Part shown: one piece after another, positions 1-9,186 of the stretch
Position numbering within the stretch: the first letter of the stretch is position 1
How the letters are laid out: every line of letters begins with the position of its first letter
Assembly: GCA_025362195.1 (NCBI GenBank)
Contig: JANYHV010000085.1
Coordinates: 1-57,517, forward strand
DNA length: 57,517 bases
Source of the DNA: Fimbriiglobus sp.
Lineage (GTDB): Bacteria > Planctomycetota > Planctomycetia > Gemmatales > Gemmataceae
Reading direction: 5' to 3'
The notes under the pieces: model-generated
The model's database searches: none
Told to the model about the DNA's origin: nothing
What the model saw: only the letters and a program-made list of their open reading frames with translations
Position numbers and translations under genes: made by a program

Positions 1-137
1 TCGAGGTCGTGGGCGGTACTCGTCCAGACGGTGACCGTGTCCCCGCGCGCGGCGTGGAATGCGGTCAACTCCGCGGCGTACTTCTCGGCCCCGCCGAGGG
101 CCGGCGGGTAGCGGTGCAGCGCGTGGACGAGGTGCAT
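1..137 (-). CDS. Glycosyltransferase family 4 protein, N-terminal fragment (runs off the window)
   Basis: Translating the minus strand from the ATG at 137 gives 45 residues beginning MHLVHALHRYPPALGGAEKY and ending in a TVTVWTSTAHDL stretch before the window edge. A first beta strand, then RYPP-x-x-GGAE-K/Y and then VTVxTS, is the signature N-terminus of GT4 (GT-B fold) glycosyltransferases, in which the GGAE loop lies in the acceptor-binding N-terminal domain. Such enzymes usually transfer a sugar from a nucleotide-sugar to a membrane or envelope glycan. The gene is divergent from the aminotransferase, with about 90 bp between the start codons. Only the first part is present, so donor and acceptor cannot be judged. 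Confidence 0.72.
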   Translation of the reverse strand, partial: MHLVHALHRYPPALGGAEKYAAELTAFHAARGDTVTVWTSTAHDL

Positions 138-227
138 GCGATAATGTCGCTCCGGGACGCGGCGTCGGCGATACGATACGCCCTGGTGGCCCCCTTCGCT
201 ACACGATTCCGAGGCTCGGCGACTGCC

Positions 228-1433
228 ATGATCCGTATTTCGACGCTCGCTTCGTCGGTCCAGCCGTCGGCTACCCTCGCCGCCGGGGCCAAGGCCCGCG
301 TCCTCAAGTCGCAGGGGGTCACCGTCTACGACTTCAGCCTCGGCGAGCCGGACTTCAACACCCCCCGGCACATCTGCGCCGCGGCCGAGAAGGCGATGGC
401 CAACGGCCAGACGCACTACACCCCCGCCGGCGGCACGGCCGAGTTGAAGAAGGCCATCGCCGCCTGGTACGACCGCACCTACGGCTTCCAGTGCGGCCCC
501 GAGAACGTGCTGGTCTCGAACGGCGCGAAGCACAGCATCCACAACGCCCTCGCGGCGACCGTCGGCCCCGGCGACGAAGTGATCATCCCGACGCCGTACT
601 GGGTCAGCTACTCCGACCTCGTTCAGATGACCGGGGCGACGCCGGTGCTGGTGCCGACGACCCTCGAAGCCCGCTTCAAGATGACGCCGGCTCAGTTGGC
701 AACAGCGATCACGCCCAAGACGCGGCTGCTGATGCTGAACAGCCCGTCGAACCCGACCGGCACCGTCTACACCCGCGACGAACTGCTCGTCTTGGTCGAT
801 GAGTTCGTGAAGCACACCGACGCGGCGATCCTGAGCGACGAGATTTACGAGCAACTCTGCTACGGCGACGCCACGCCGACCTGCGTCGTGACCCTGCGGC
901 CCGAGTTGAGGGACCGGGTGATTACTGTGAGCGGGGCGAGCAAGAGCTACGCGATGACCGGCTGGCGGATCGGCTGGGCGGTCGCGCCGGCGCACCTCGT
1001 CAAGGCGATGGACGGCATCCAGAGCCAGGAGACGAGTTGCCCGTCGAGCGTCAGCCAGGCGGCGATGGTCGTCGCGCTGGAATCGCCGGAGTCGGCCGTC
1101 TGCATCGAGGCGATGCGCACCGAGTTCGCCGCCCGCCGCGAGTTGACCTACGACACCTTGGCGGCAATCCCCGGCGTGAAGTTCGACCGCGCCGACGGCG
1201 CGTTCTACGCCTTCTTCGACGTGAGCGCTTACTTCGGCAAGGCGTTCAACGGCACCCCCGTCACCGACTCCGTAGGCTTCTGCACGGCCTGCCTCGAACA
1301 GGCGCACGTCAACCTCGTGCCGGGCGCGGCGTTCGGCACCGAGGGCTTCGCCCGCATGTCGTTCGCCACCGACCGCGCCACGATCACCGCCGGTCTGGGG
1401 CGACTCAGGGACTGGCTGGCGGCGGGGAAGTGA
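228..1433 (+). CDS. aspC: Class I/II pyridoxal-phosphate aminotransferase (aspartate aminotransferase type)
   Basis: A 401-residue fold-type I aminotransferase, normal length for the AspC family. Visible landmarks are SLGEPDFNTP near residue 37, SNGAKHSIHNAL (cofactor phosphate region) near 97, NSPSNPTGTVY near 171, SDEIYEQL near 203 and the PLP-lysine motif SGASKSYAMTGWRIG with Lys239. The C-terminal FARMSFAT holds the carboxylate-binding Arg. The reaction expected of the family is transfer of an amino group between aspartate (or a similar amino acid) and 2-oxoglutarate in the cytoplasm. I chose the ATG at 228 because the protein then starts with the usual short N-arm. The longer open frame to position 9 would run antisense through the divergent glycosyltransferase. 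The exact substrate is not proven. The stop abuts the stop of the convergent PPC gene. Confidence 0.93.
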   Translation: MIRISTLASSVQPSATLAAGAKARVLKSQGVTVYDFSLGEPDFNTPRHICAAAEKAMANGQTHYTPAGGTAELKKAIAAWYDRTYGFQCGPENVLVSNGAKHSIHNALAATVGPGDEVIIPTPYWVSYSDLVQMTGATPVLVPTTLEARFKMTPAQLATAITPKTRLLMLNSPSNPTGTVYTRDELLVLVDEFVKHTDAAILSDEIYEQLCYGDATPTCVVTLRPELRDRVITVSGASKSYAMTGWRIGWAVAPAHLVKAMDGIQSQETSCPSSVSQAAMVVALESPESAVCIEAMRTEFAARRELTYDTLAAIPGVKFDRADGAFYAFFDVSAYFGKAFNGTPVTDSVGFCTACLEQAHVNLVPGAAFGTEGFARMSFATDRATITAGLGRLRDWLAAGK

Positions 1434-2180
1434 CTACTTCGCCACGCTCACCCTCAACAAGTACGGGAAGATGCCGCCGCCTTGGTCGTGGCTGTCGAAC
1501 ACGCCTAGGAAGTACACGCCGTCGCGCGGCAGCGTGACGGTGAACGACGGGTCGGCGTCGATGCCGGTGTCGTCGCACGACTCGACGACGCGGCGCTTGT
1601 CGTCGTACAGCGTCAGCAGCGCGTCCACCGGCGACCCAAGTTTCCGGGCCGTCACCGCGAACGTCCACCGTTGCCCCTTACGGCCGACGAAGCGGTAGAC
1701 ATCGGCATCGCGCGGCTTCTCGATGGTGCCGTGCAACATCACTGGCAAAACGAGCAGTTGGCCCGTGGCGAAGCCGTCGTTCGGCTCCCGCTCGGCGACG
1801 AGTTGCGGCACGACGAGCAGTTTCACCGCGTCAGCCGTGCCGACTTTGAGCGTGACGTGCGGGCCGGCGAAGTCTTTGGGCACCGCCAACCCGACATCGA
1901 CTTCGGTGTCGCCGGTCAACTCGGGTGGGACGTTTTGGGGCGGGGCTGACTTCCGCGGCTTGCCGACGATCTTCGCCGCCACGCCGCCGTCGGCAGTCAC
2001 TTCGGTCGCGGCGTCGAGGCCGTAGCCGCGAACGGTCACCTTGCCCGCGAAGCCCGGTACCACGGCCAGTGGCAACACGTACTTCGCGCGCTGCACGACT
2101 TTGACCGGCGGCTTGGCGTCTTTCGCGGCGGCCGCCAGCGGCAGGGCGAAGGCGGCGAGCGCGAGGTGCAGGGCGATCAC
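1434..2180 (-). CDS. Secreted protein with PPC-like (pre-peptidase C-terminal) domain
   Basis: 248 residues with a signal peptide (hydrophobic run over about residues 2-18, then AAAAKDAKPP). The N-terminal half is beta-rich and IPT/Ig-like (VVPGFAGKVTVRGYGLDA). The C-terminal half shows the PPC pattern: EREPNDGFATGQLL near residue 131, the LHGTIEKPRDADVYRF strand, and a terminal YFLGVFDSHDQGGGIFPYLLRV. PPC domains are jelly-roll modules of exported proteins; no catalytic site is visible. Its start overlaps the stop of the DUF1501 gene by 4 nt (ATGA), so the two are very likely translated from one message with the DUF1549/1553 gene. This three-gene arrangement recurs in planctomycetes, but its biochemical role is not established. 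Confidence 0.8.
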   Translation of the reverse strand: MIALHLALAAFALPLAAAAKDAKPPVKVVQRAKYVLPLAVVPGFAGKVTVRGYGLDAATEVTADGGVAAKIVGKPRKSAPPQNVPPELTGDTEVDVGLAVPKDFAGPHVTLKVGTADAVKLLVVPQLVAEREPNDGFATGQLLVLPVMLHGTIEKPRDADVYRFVGRKGQRWTFAVTARKLGSPVDALLTLYDDKRRVVESCDDTGIDADPSFTVTLPRDGVYFLGVFDSHDQGGGIFPYLLRVSVAK

Positions 2181-3502
2181 GAGAAGAGTTCGTGAATGGC
2201 TTCGCCGTTGTCGAGGACTTCGATCGGCCGGCCGTCGGGCGTGTGGACCTGCTTGCGGGGGTTGACGCCCAGCGCGTCGAGGATTGTGAAGCAGACATCG
2301 GCCGGGGCGACGGGGCGCTGGGTCGGGTGGCCGCCGACCTTGTCGGTCTTGCCCAGCACGAAGCCCGGCTTGACGCCCGCGCCGAAGAATAGCATCGACG
2401 CCGCCTGGCCCCAGTGGTCGCGGCCGGCCTCCTTGTTCACCTTCGGCGAGCGGCCGAACTCGCCCATCACGACGACGAGCGTCTCCTTGTCGCTGCCGCG
2501 CTCGCCCAGGTCGGCCGCGAGTGCCGAGAGGCCGCGGTCGAAGTCGGGCAGCTTCTTGTCGAGGTTTTCGAAGATTTTGCCGTGGTGGTCCCAGCCGCCG
2601 AAGTTGACCGTAACGAACCGCACGCCGGACTCGACGAGCCGCCGGGCGAGCAGCGCCGACTGGCCGAAGGTCGTGCGGCCGTAGCGGTCGCGGAGCTTGT
2701 CCGACTCGGATCCGACGGCGAACGCCTGCCGCGTCTCGCTGGAAAGAATCATCGCGGCGGCGCGCTGTTGGAACTCGTCGTAGGTCGCAATCTGGTCGTT
2801 GCCCTCAATGCTCTTCGCCAGCCCATCGACGGCACTCAGCAGCGTCCCGCGGCGTTGCACCCGGGCGGCGGCGTCGGTCTGCGTCAGGTTCTCGACCTTG
2901 TAGTTCGCGGCGTTCGGGTCGCCGGCCTTGAACGACTCGTAGCGGCCGCCGAGGAACGCGCTCTTGCCGAGTTCCCAGGTGAACGACGGGTTGCCCGGCA
3001 CGGCCACATACGGCGGCAGGGTCGTCGTGAAGCCGAAGTCGTGCGCGGCGACCGCGCCGATGGCCGGGTAGTCGCCGAACGGCGAGCCGAAGCGGCCGGA
3101 CAGCACCCAGTTGGTCGCCGTCTCGTGGTGGTCGTTGTTGTGCGAGCACGACCGCACCAGGGCGAGCTTGTCCATGACCTTGGCGAGCATCGGCAGCTTC
3201 TCGCTGACTTGCAGGCCCGGCACGCTCGACGCGATCGGCTTGTAGTTGCCGCGGATCTCGACCGGCGAGTCGGGCTTCATGTCGAAGGTGTCGTGGTGCG
3301 ACAGCCCGCCGCCGAGGTAGACGAGAATCACCGACTTCGCCTTGGCCCCCGGCCGCTTCGTCACGCCGGCCTTGGCCCGCGACTCCAGCGCCAGCAGCGT
3401 CGGCAACGACAGCGCTCCGAGGCCGCCGACGCGCAGGAAGTCGCGGCGCGTGGCCCCGTCGCAGCGGCGGGAGGTGGTACGGCCCAGGGAAATGTCGAAC
3501 AC
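2177..3502 (-). CDS. DUF1501 domain-containing protein, Tat-exported
   Basis: 441 residues. The N-terminus carries a twin-arginine signal (TRRDFLRVGGLGALSLPTL from residue 18) followed by an AKA-type cleavage region, so folded export is predicted. The rest matches DUF1501, a sulfatase/alkaline-phosphatase-like fold abundant in planctomycetes: VILVYLGGGLSHHDTFDMKP, SHNNDHHETATNWVL, RFVTVNFGGWDHHGKIF, VVVMGEFGRSPKVN and GRDHWGQAASMLFFGAGV. The Asp/His-rich motifs fit a metal site, but no activity is proven. It sits between the DUF1549/1553 gene (18 nt upstream) and the PPC gene (4-nt overlap), the common paired arrangement of these families. Confidence 0.93.
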   Translation of the reverse strand: MFDISLGRTTSRRCDGATRRDFLRVGGLGALSLPTLLALESRAKAGVTKRPGAKAKSVILVYLGGGLSHHDTFDMKPDSPVEIRGNYKPIASSVPGLQVSEKLPMLAKVMDKLALVRSCSHNNDHHETATNWVLSGRFGSPFGDYPAIGAVAAHDFGFTTTLPPYVAVPGNPSFTWELGKSAFLGGRYESFKAGDPNAANYKVENLTQTDAAARVQRRGTLLSAVDGLAKSIEGNDQIATYDEFQQRAAAMILSSETRQAFAVGSESDKLRDRYGRTTFGQSALLARRLVESGVRFVTVNFGGWDHHGKIFENLDKKLPDFDRGLSALAADLGERGSDKETLVVVMGEFGRSPKVNKEAGRDHWGQAASMLFFGAGVKPGFVLGKTDKVGGHPTQRPVAPADVCFTILDALGVNPRKQVHTPDGRPIEVLDNGEAIHELFS

Positions 3503-3520
3503 GGCGGCACTCGCTTCGCG

Positions 3521-5725
3521 TCAGTGGTTGAAGGTGAAGTCTTTCGAGTTCAGCAAGGCCCAGAGCAGGTCGTGGTAAACGTCGGCCCGCGGCTGCCCGG
3601 CCTTGAGCATCCCCAGCACGGCGTCCCGCTCGGCCGGCCGGGGTGCGCGGGTCAGGGCGTGCAGGTACAGCCAGTCGAGGAGCTTCGCGTCGTCCTTGTC
3701 GAGGGCGTCCCACTGCTTCATCACCGCGGCCGTCGCGGCGTCGAGCTTCGAGGCGAACCCGGGGTTATTTTGCAAGTGCAGCAACTGGGGCATCGTCACG
3801 TCGCCGCTGCGCTCGCAGGCGCACGCGGTCGTCCGCTCGGAGCGGCCGAAGAGCTTGAGGAACGCCGAGTTCGCGCCGGGGTCGGGCACTTGCAACACGC
3901 GCGTTCCCAGGGGGTAGCCGTCGATCGGCTCGGGGGCACCGGTCGCGTCGCCGATGGCGTCGAGGAGGACTTCGGCCGACAGCCGGCGGGCGTAGTAGTT
4001 CGAGTAGAAGCGGGCGTCGGTCGCGTTCGCCGGCCGGCTGCTGCTCGTGAGCTGGTAGGTCCGCGAGTTCAGGATCGTCCGCATCAGTTGCCGCAGGTCG
4101 TACCCGGACGACTGGAACTCGCGGCAGAGTTCGGCCCACAACGCGGGGTTCGACGGCGGGTTGGTCGCGCGGAGGTCGTCCACCGGCTCGACGAGGCCGA
4201 CGCCGAGGTAGTGCTTCCAGACGCGGTTGACCATCGCCCCGCTGAACGCCGCGTTCGCAGGGGCGGTGACCCACGCGGCCAGCTTCGCCCGCGGGTCTTG
4301 CCCCGGCAACAGCGACACCGCGCCGCGGTCGAGCGACTGCGGCCGCAGGTACGCCCCGGTGCGCGGTTGGTTGACGCCCACGGGCCGGCGGGTCTGGTTG
4401 GCGTCCTTGAGGCCGACGGTCAAGGTCGTCGGGCCGAGTTTCGAGTCCTTGCGGTCGAGCTTCACGCGGCTGAAGTAAGCCGTGAAGTGGTAGAAATCGT
4501 CCTGCGTGAAGCGTTCGAGCGGGTGGTTGTGGCACTTCGCGCAGCCGATGCGGGTGCCGAGGAACGCCTGCGCGACCGACTCGGCCGCCTCGCTCTTCTC
4601 CGGGGCCGCCTCGCCGACCGTGACGACATAATAGCCGACGGCGGGGTTCGCCACCGTGTCGCCGCTGGCGGTCAGGATGTCGCGGGCCAACTCGTTCCAC
4701 GGCCGGTTCGCGGCGACTTGCTTGCGGAGGTAGTCGTGGAACTGCCGCACGCCCTTGACCCCCCGCACGTCGTGGTCGCGCTCCTTGCGGTTCTGCAACA
4801 GGTCGCCGAGGAACAGCGTCCAGAAGTCGGTGAACTCCGGCCGCGCGAGCAGGGCGTCGATCAGCTTCGCCCGCTTGTCCGGCGACGGGTCGGCGACGAA
4901 CGCCGTCGCTTCGGCGGTCGTCGGCAGCGTGCCGATGGCGTCGAGGTGGACGCGGCGCAAGAATTCGAGGTCGCCCGACAGCCCCGACGGCTCGACGCGG
5001 AGTTGAGCCAACTTCGTCAAGACGTGGCCGTCGATGGCGTTGTTGCGCGGCGCGAACAGCGTCGCATCGACACTCCGGTCGTGGGGCACGGTGACGACGG
5101 CCACGGCGACTTCGGTGAGGTACGCCGCCCGCACGCTCGTCGCCCCGGCCCGCTTGGCCGTGACGCCCCCGGCCGCGGTCACCTCGGCGACGGCGGCGTC
5201 ATTGGTCTCGAACTTCGTCAGCCAGGTCACGTCGCGGCGGCTGCCGTCGGAGTAGGTCGCCCACGCGGTCAGGGGCACGCGCTCGCCGGGCTTCATGACG
5301 CGGTCGGCGGGTAGGATGTCGAGGGTCCGGACGGTCGCGTCGGACGTGTCGGGGCCGGGCGCACCGGCCGTGATCCAATCGCGCAGCACGGCGTACTCGC
5401 GCGAGCCGACGCCGAACATCTTGCCGCCTTCGTGCGACGCGGTGCCGGTCGCCTTGAGCAACAGCAGGCTGCGCTCCGGCTGGGCCGGGTCGATGCGGCG
5501 GGCGTCGAGTTCGCGGGTCAGTCGCTTGAAGTCGGCGTCGGGGTCGTAGCCGCGGAGCGAGAGCGCAAAGCCGTTCTGCCCGGCCCCCTTGCCGTGGCAC
5601 GCCCCCTGGTTGCATCCCTGCTTCGTGAGCAGCGGCATGACCTCGTTGAGAAACGAGGGCGACGCGGCGTTGCATTTCGCGGAGGCGAAGACGACCAGGG
5701 CCACCGTCAGGAACGGACGGAACAT
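3521..5725 (-). CDS. DUF1549/DUF1553 (PSCyt1-like) exported protein with Ig-like domain
   Basis: 734 residues from the ATG at 5725. A longer open frame exists, but this start gives a clean signal peptide (hydrophobic residues 4-16, ANA cleavage region). Order: a cytochrome-like motif GCNQGACHGK (Cys38, Cys43, His44); a Big2-type Ig domain (PGERVPLTAWATYSDGSRRD...GGVTAKRAGATSVRA); a DUF1549 region with the c-type haem-like IGCAKCHNHPLERF motif; then DUF1553 with VNRVWKHYLGVGLVEPVDDLR and SRTYQLTSSS. The terminal ALLNSKDFTFNH is typical of the family. It is predicted to act outside the cytoplasmic membrane, possibly binding haem. It forms a unit with the downstream DUF1501 gene. The substrate or electron partner is unknown. 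Confidence 0.92.
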   Translation of the reverse strand: MFRPFLTVALVVFASAKCNAASPSFLNEVMPLLTKQGCNQGACHGKGAGQNGFALSLRGYDPDADFKRLTRELDARRIDPAQPERSLLLLKATGTASHEGGKMFGVGSREYAVLRDWITAGAPGPDTSDATVRTLDILPADRVMKPGERVPLTAWATYSDGSRRDVTWLTKFETNDAAVAEVTAAGGVTAKRAGATSVRAAYLTEVAVAVVTVPHDRSVDATLFAPRNNAIDGHVLTKLAQLRVEPSGLSGDLEFLRRVHLDAIGTLPTTAEATAFVADPSPDKRAKLIDALLARPEFTDFWTLFLGDLLQNRKERDHDVRGVKGVRQFHDYLRKQVAANRPWNELARDILTASGDTVANPAVGYYVVTVGEAAPEKSEAAESVAQAFLGTRIGCAKCHNHPLERFTQDDFYHFTAYFSRVKLDRKDSKLGPTTLTVGLKDANQTRRPVGVNQPRTGAYLRPQSLDRGAVSLLPGQDPRAKLAAWVTAPANAAFSGAMVNRVWKHYLGVGLVEPVDDLRATNPPSNPALWAELCREFQSSGYDLRQLMRTILNSRTYQLTSSSRPANATDARFYSNYYARRLSAEVLLDAIGDATGAPEPIDGYPLGTRVLQVPDPGANSAFLKLFGRSERTTACACERSGDVTMPQLLHLQNNPGFASKLDAATAAVMKQWDALDKDDAKLLDWLYLHALTRAPRPAERDAVLGMLKAGQPRADVYHDLLWALLNSKDFTFNH

Positions 5726-5820
5726 GCTTGACTCGGGCGGGGTGAGACGCGGGCGGAGGCCGCAGTAGGCAGTTTTGAGAGAGTAACAGACGCCGCGGAG
5801 TTCCGCCAATCGCAAACGGA

Positions 5821-7230
5821 CTATTTCTCGCCGATCGCCACGAAGGCCGTCGCCCGTCGGGCGCTCGGGCCTTCGAGGTTGACCGTGCCGACGTAGACCC
5901 GGCCGCCGTGGACCGCCGCCCCGGCGTAGACCATGCCGGGCGACTTGACCTTGGGGTCGAGCGCCAAGTCGAGCCGCCACAGGCCCGCGCCGGTCGCGGC
6001 GTCGATGGCGTGGACCGCCCCGACGAGGTCGCCGACGTAAACCGCCCCCGCGGCCACCGCCACTGGCGCGAACAGTGGGGCCTTGGCGTCGTACAGCCAG
6101 CGCCGCTCGCCGTCGGTCAGGCTCAACGCCCGCACCTTGCCGTCGGTCGCCGTCACAATCGCCACGCCACCGACGAGGGCCGCGCACCCCACGACGCCAC
6201 CGGGCACGTCCTTGCGCCACTTGAGTTTGCCGGTGGCGAGGTCGAGGGCGACGACTTCGCCCTTGGTCCCCTTCAACTCGCCGACCGCGTAGCCGACGCT
6301 CGACCCCGTCACGACGACGGTGTCCCCCAGCACGCTCGCGCCGCCCCACGGGTTCAACGGCAAGGCGAACGACCACTTCGTCTCGCCGGTCGCGGCGTCG
6401 AGGGCGAACAGTTCCCGCCGGCCCGACTTCTCCTTGTCGAGAAAGCTCGACCCGACAAGCACTTTACCGCCGGCAACATTCACCGGGGCATCGACGTGCC
6501 ACGTTTTGACGCCCTGCTGCCAGACGAGTTTCGGCGACGGCTTAAACAGTTGGTCCTCGTTGGGCGGCACGGCGAAGTCGGGGTCGCGCTTCTTGTCGGC
6601 CTCGTACTTCGCCTGCAACTCCTTCCAGCGGGCCGACTGACGCGCCTCGATCTCGGCGGGCGTGACCGGCTTGCCGTCGAGGGTCGCCTGCGCGGCCTCG
6701 ACGCACACCACCCCGCCGTCGCCCGCGCCCATGTACACGCGGCCGCCGGCGACGGTCGGTGCCCCTTCGAGGTGGACGAGTTCGCCGGGCATCGGGTGCT
6801 GCCACAGCGGCTGGCCTTTGTCCACCGTTAGCGCGTGCAGGATGCCGCCGGCGTCCTGGTGCATGCCGTCGCCGAGGAACAGCAGGTTGCCGACGGCCGC
6901 CGGACTCGACACGGACGCCAGGCGGAAGTACGGGGCCGAGCGCGACCAGACGGGGACGCCGGTGTCGGCCGCCAGCACACTCGCCGTCGGCCGGTTGAAC
7001 GCCCCGACGCCGGCGACGTAGATGCCGCCCTTGACGGGGACCGGGGCCGCGAGGAAGTGGTCCTGGCTCTTAACGACCCACAGCACCGCCGGCTTCTTCG
7101 GGCCGGGCAGGCCGTCGGTGTTGCCGGTGCGGGCGGAGTTGCCGCGGTAGGTCGGCCAGTCGGCCGGCTCGGCGGCAACGCACACGGCGGCGGTCAACAG
7201 CAGCGCGAAGAGGCTGGAGCGCAACGTCAT
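5821..7230 (-). CDS. Exported PQQ-like beta-propeller repeat protein
   Basis: 469 residues with a signal peptide (SLFALLLTAAVCVAAE) and then ADWPTYRGNSARTGNT, the characteristic opening of planctomycete PQQ-binding-like (BamB-type) propellers. Repeats of the form 'LDLATGKLKWRKDVPGG' and 'IDAATGAGLWRLDL' recur through the protein, as expected for a WD40-like eight-bladed propeller. An Ala/Lys/Glu-rich segment (IEARQSARWKELQAKY) interrupts the repeats near residues 190-220. No dehydrogenase catalytic residues are evident, so a scaffold or binding role is more likely than a quinoprotein enzyme. The stop lies 95 nt before the DUF1549 gene, and its start overlaps the FG-GAP gene stop by 4 nt. Confidence 0.85.
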   Translation of the reverse strand: MTLRSSLFALLLTAAVCVAAEPADWPTYRGNSARTGNTDGLPGPKKPAVLWVVKSQDHFLAAPVPVKGGIYVAGVGAFNRPTASVLAADTGVPVWSRSAPYFRLASVSSPAAVGNLLFLGDGMHQDAGGILHALTVDKGQPLWQHPMPGELVHLEGAPTVAGGRVYMGAGDGGVVCVEAAQATLDGKPVTPAEIEARQSARWKELQAKYEADKKRDPDFAVPPNEDQLFKPSPKLVWQQGVKTWHVDAPVNVAGGKVLVGSSFLDKEKSGRRELFALDAATGETKWSFALPLNPWGGASVLGDTVVVTGSSVGYAVGELKGTKGEVVALDLATGKLKWRKDVPGGVVGCAALVGGVAIVTATDGKVRALSLTDGERRWLYDAKAPLFAPVAVAAGAVYVGDLVGAVHAIDAATGAGLWRLDLALDPKVKSPGMVYAGAAVHGGRVYVGTVNLEGPSARRATAFVAIGEK

Positions 7231-9152
7231 TCTCCCTTGAGGACCAGCGGCGACGCCGCCACGGTAAACGGCGACTCGCGCGGCTTGCCGTCGGGGCCGC
7301 CGCCGACGAGTTTGTACGCCCCCGGTGCCAGCAGCGCCCGCGGGTTCAACGACACGCTTCCGCGGCCGCCGGCGTCGATCCGGCGGCCAAACGCCGGCTT
7401 GCCGTCGGCGCTTAGCGCGCCCTGCCAGCGGCCGGCAGGGAAGGTCACGGGGAACTTGGTCGGCGGGGCGGCGGGCGTCTTCAACTCGCCGAAGAGCGCG
7501 GCCGACTCCTGGCCCTCGTTGACCAGGATCAGGTCGAGTTGCCCGTCGCCGTTCAGGTCGGCGAACCCGGCCGCCTGGGTATTGTACGTCCGCTGCGTCA
7601 GGCCGAGTTGCGCCGAGAAGTCGGCGAACTTGCCGCCGTCGTTGCAGTAGTAGCGGTTCGGCTCACGCAACATGGTTACGAGCAAGTCGGGCCGGCCGTC
7701 GTTGTCGAAGTCGCCCCAGGTCGCCCCGGTGACCGTGCCCGCGAGTTGGGCCAAGTCACCGCTCGCCGCGCTGACATCGGCGAACTTGCCGCGGCCGTCG
7801 TTGCGGAAGAGTTTGACGCCGGTCGCCGTCGGCACGAGCAGGTCGAGGTGCCCGTCGCCGTCGAAGTCGGCCGCGGCCGGGGCGAACTTGCCGGTGAGGC
7901 CGGTCACCCCGGTGTCGGTGGCGAGGGTCAATCGGCCACCGCGGTTGAATAGCAGTGCCCCGCCGGCCCCATTGAACAGAACGTCCGGAGTGCCGTCGCC
8001 GTCGAAGTCCGCGACGGTCAGGCTGGTGCCGCCGGTGAGCGTCGGCAGGGCGTCGAGGCCCCAGGCGGCGCTCGCATCGACGAAGCCGGCCGGGGTGTTG
8101 CGGTAGAGTCGCAAGCCCGCAAAGCCGTCGGCGACGAGCAAGTCGGGTCGGCCGTCGTTGTCGATGTCGGCCAACACGGCCGCGGTGATGTAGCTCGGCA
8201 AGCCCGGCGGCAGAGGCTTCGTGTCGTCGCGGAAGAGGCCCTTGCCGAGGTTGGTGTACAGCCGCGGCCCGGCGACCCCGGCGACGAACAGGTCGGGCTT
8301 GCCGTCGCCGTCGACATCAGCCCAGCACGCGGCCCGCGCGCCGCCGACGAGGCCGGGTAACGTCGCTTCGGTGAACGAGTCGCCGCCGTTGAGCAGCACG
8401 CTGACGCGGTACGCGCCGACGAGGCAGAGGTCGGGCTTGCCGTCGCCGTCGATGTCGAGGGTCGTCAGCCCGACGGCGTCGCGGCCGAGGTTGCCGAGGC
8501 CGGCGTAGCGGTTAAAACCGGGCATCCCCTGGAGTTGCCGGATGTCCTCGCCGCCCCAGCCGGCGAAGTCGCGCTTGGCGTTGTACTCCTGCAATTTGAG
8601 CGACACCTTCATGCGCTGGACCTTGGCCGTCTTCTTGTGCAGCGCTTCCTTGTCCCCGTCGAGCATGCAAGGCACGATCACTTCCTTGCCGGCGACAATG
8701 TCGGTGACGAGCGCCGGCAGTTTCTCGACCTTGCCGCAGTAGCTGCGTAGCAGGAACGGCTCGCCGTGCGACATGCCCCACCACTCGCCGTTGGGGTAGG
8801 CCTGGTACCACGTCGTGCCGATGTACGTCTCGGACGCGGAGCCGTTGTGGAAGAAGATCGCCGGCTTGCCGACCTCGGCCCACCGCATGATCTCTTCCCA
8901 CTCGCCCGGCCGCAGCCCGCCGCGGCCGATGTTGTGTTTGATGACCTCCTGTGGGTGCTTGCCCTTCAGGTCGGCCGTCTTCTGGAAGATGATGAGGTTG
9001 CCGGCCTTATCGACCTTGGTGACGACCATCGCGCAGACGATGACCGACTGCTGGACGACCGCGCCCAACGGCAACGGGGCCTCGACGTAGGCCGAAGCGC
9101 GGGGGGCGAGGAGGCCCGCCAGGAACAGGACCGCCGTGATGTGTCGTCGCAT
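7227..9152 (-). CDS. Exported FG-GAP/VCBS repeat protein with a distinct N-terminal domain
   Basis: 641 residues. The signal peptide (ITAVLFLAGLLAPRASA) is followed by an approximately 190-residue non-repeat domain (EAPLPLGAVVQQSVIVCAMV, then a Trp-rich TWYQAYPNGEWWGMSHG stretch) that I do not recognise. From about residue 210 it consists of FG-GAP-type repeats with calcium-binding DxDGDGxPD loops (DIDGDGKPDLCLVG, DVDGDGKPDLFVAG, DIDNDGRPDLLVAD, DFDGDGTPDVLFNG, DFDGDGHLDLLVP, DFDNDGRPDLLVT, DLNGDGQLDLILV), which should form an integrin-alpha-like propeller. It ends with a short beta-rich tail. The 4-nt overlap with the PQQ gene suggests translational coupling. Its ligand is unknown. Confidence 0.85.
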   Translation of the reverse strand: MRRHITAVLFLAGLLAPRASAYVEAPLPLGAVVQQSVIVCAMVVTKVDKAGNLIIFQKTADLKGKHPQEVIKHNIGRGGLRPGEWEEIMRWAEVGKPAIFFHNGSASETYIGTTWYQAYPNGEWWGMSHGEPFLLRSYCGKVEKLPALVTDIVAGKEVIVPCMLDGDKEALHKKTAKVQRMKVSLKLQEYNAKRDFAGWGGEDIRQLQGMPGFNRYAGLGNLGRDAVGLTTLDIDGDGKPDLCLVGAYRVSVLLNGGDSFTEATLPGLVGGARAACWADVDGDGKPDLFVAGVAGPRLYTNLGKGLFRDDTKPLPPGLPSYITAAVLADIDNDGRPDLLVADGFAGLRLYRNTPAGFVDASAAWGLDALPTLTGGTSLTVADFDGDGTPDVLFNGAGGALLFNRGGRLTLATDTGVTGLTGKFAPAAADFDGDGHLDLLVPTATGVKLFRNDGRGKFADVSAASGDLAQLAGTVTGATWGDFDNDGRPDLLVTMLREPNRYYCNDGGKFADFSAQLGLTQRTYNTQAAGFADLNGDGQLDLILVNEGQESAALFGELKTPAAPPTKFPVTFPAGRWQGALSADGKPAFGRRIDAGGRGSVSLNPRALLAPGAYKLVGGGPDGKPRESPFTVAASPLVLKGE

Positions 9153-9186
9153 GGTCGCCCCTTTGCCGAACGCGGGACGTCGATGG

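Noticed and set aside
9-227. 73-codon N-terminal extension of the aminotransferase
   Set aside because: Antisense to the divergent glycosyltransferase start; aminotransferase similarity begins at the ATG at 228.
2414-5314. 966-codon open frame on the plus strand
   Set aside because: Runs antisense through DUF1501 and DUF1549/1553; Arg/Val/Gly-rich with no motif. A GC-driven shadow, like most other long frames here.
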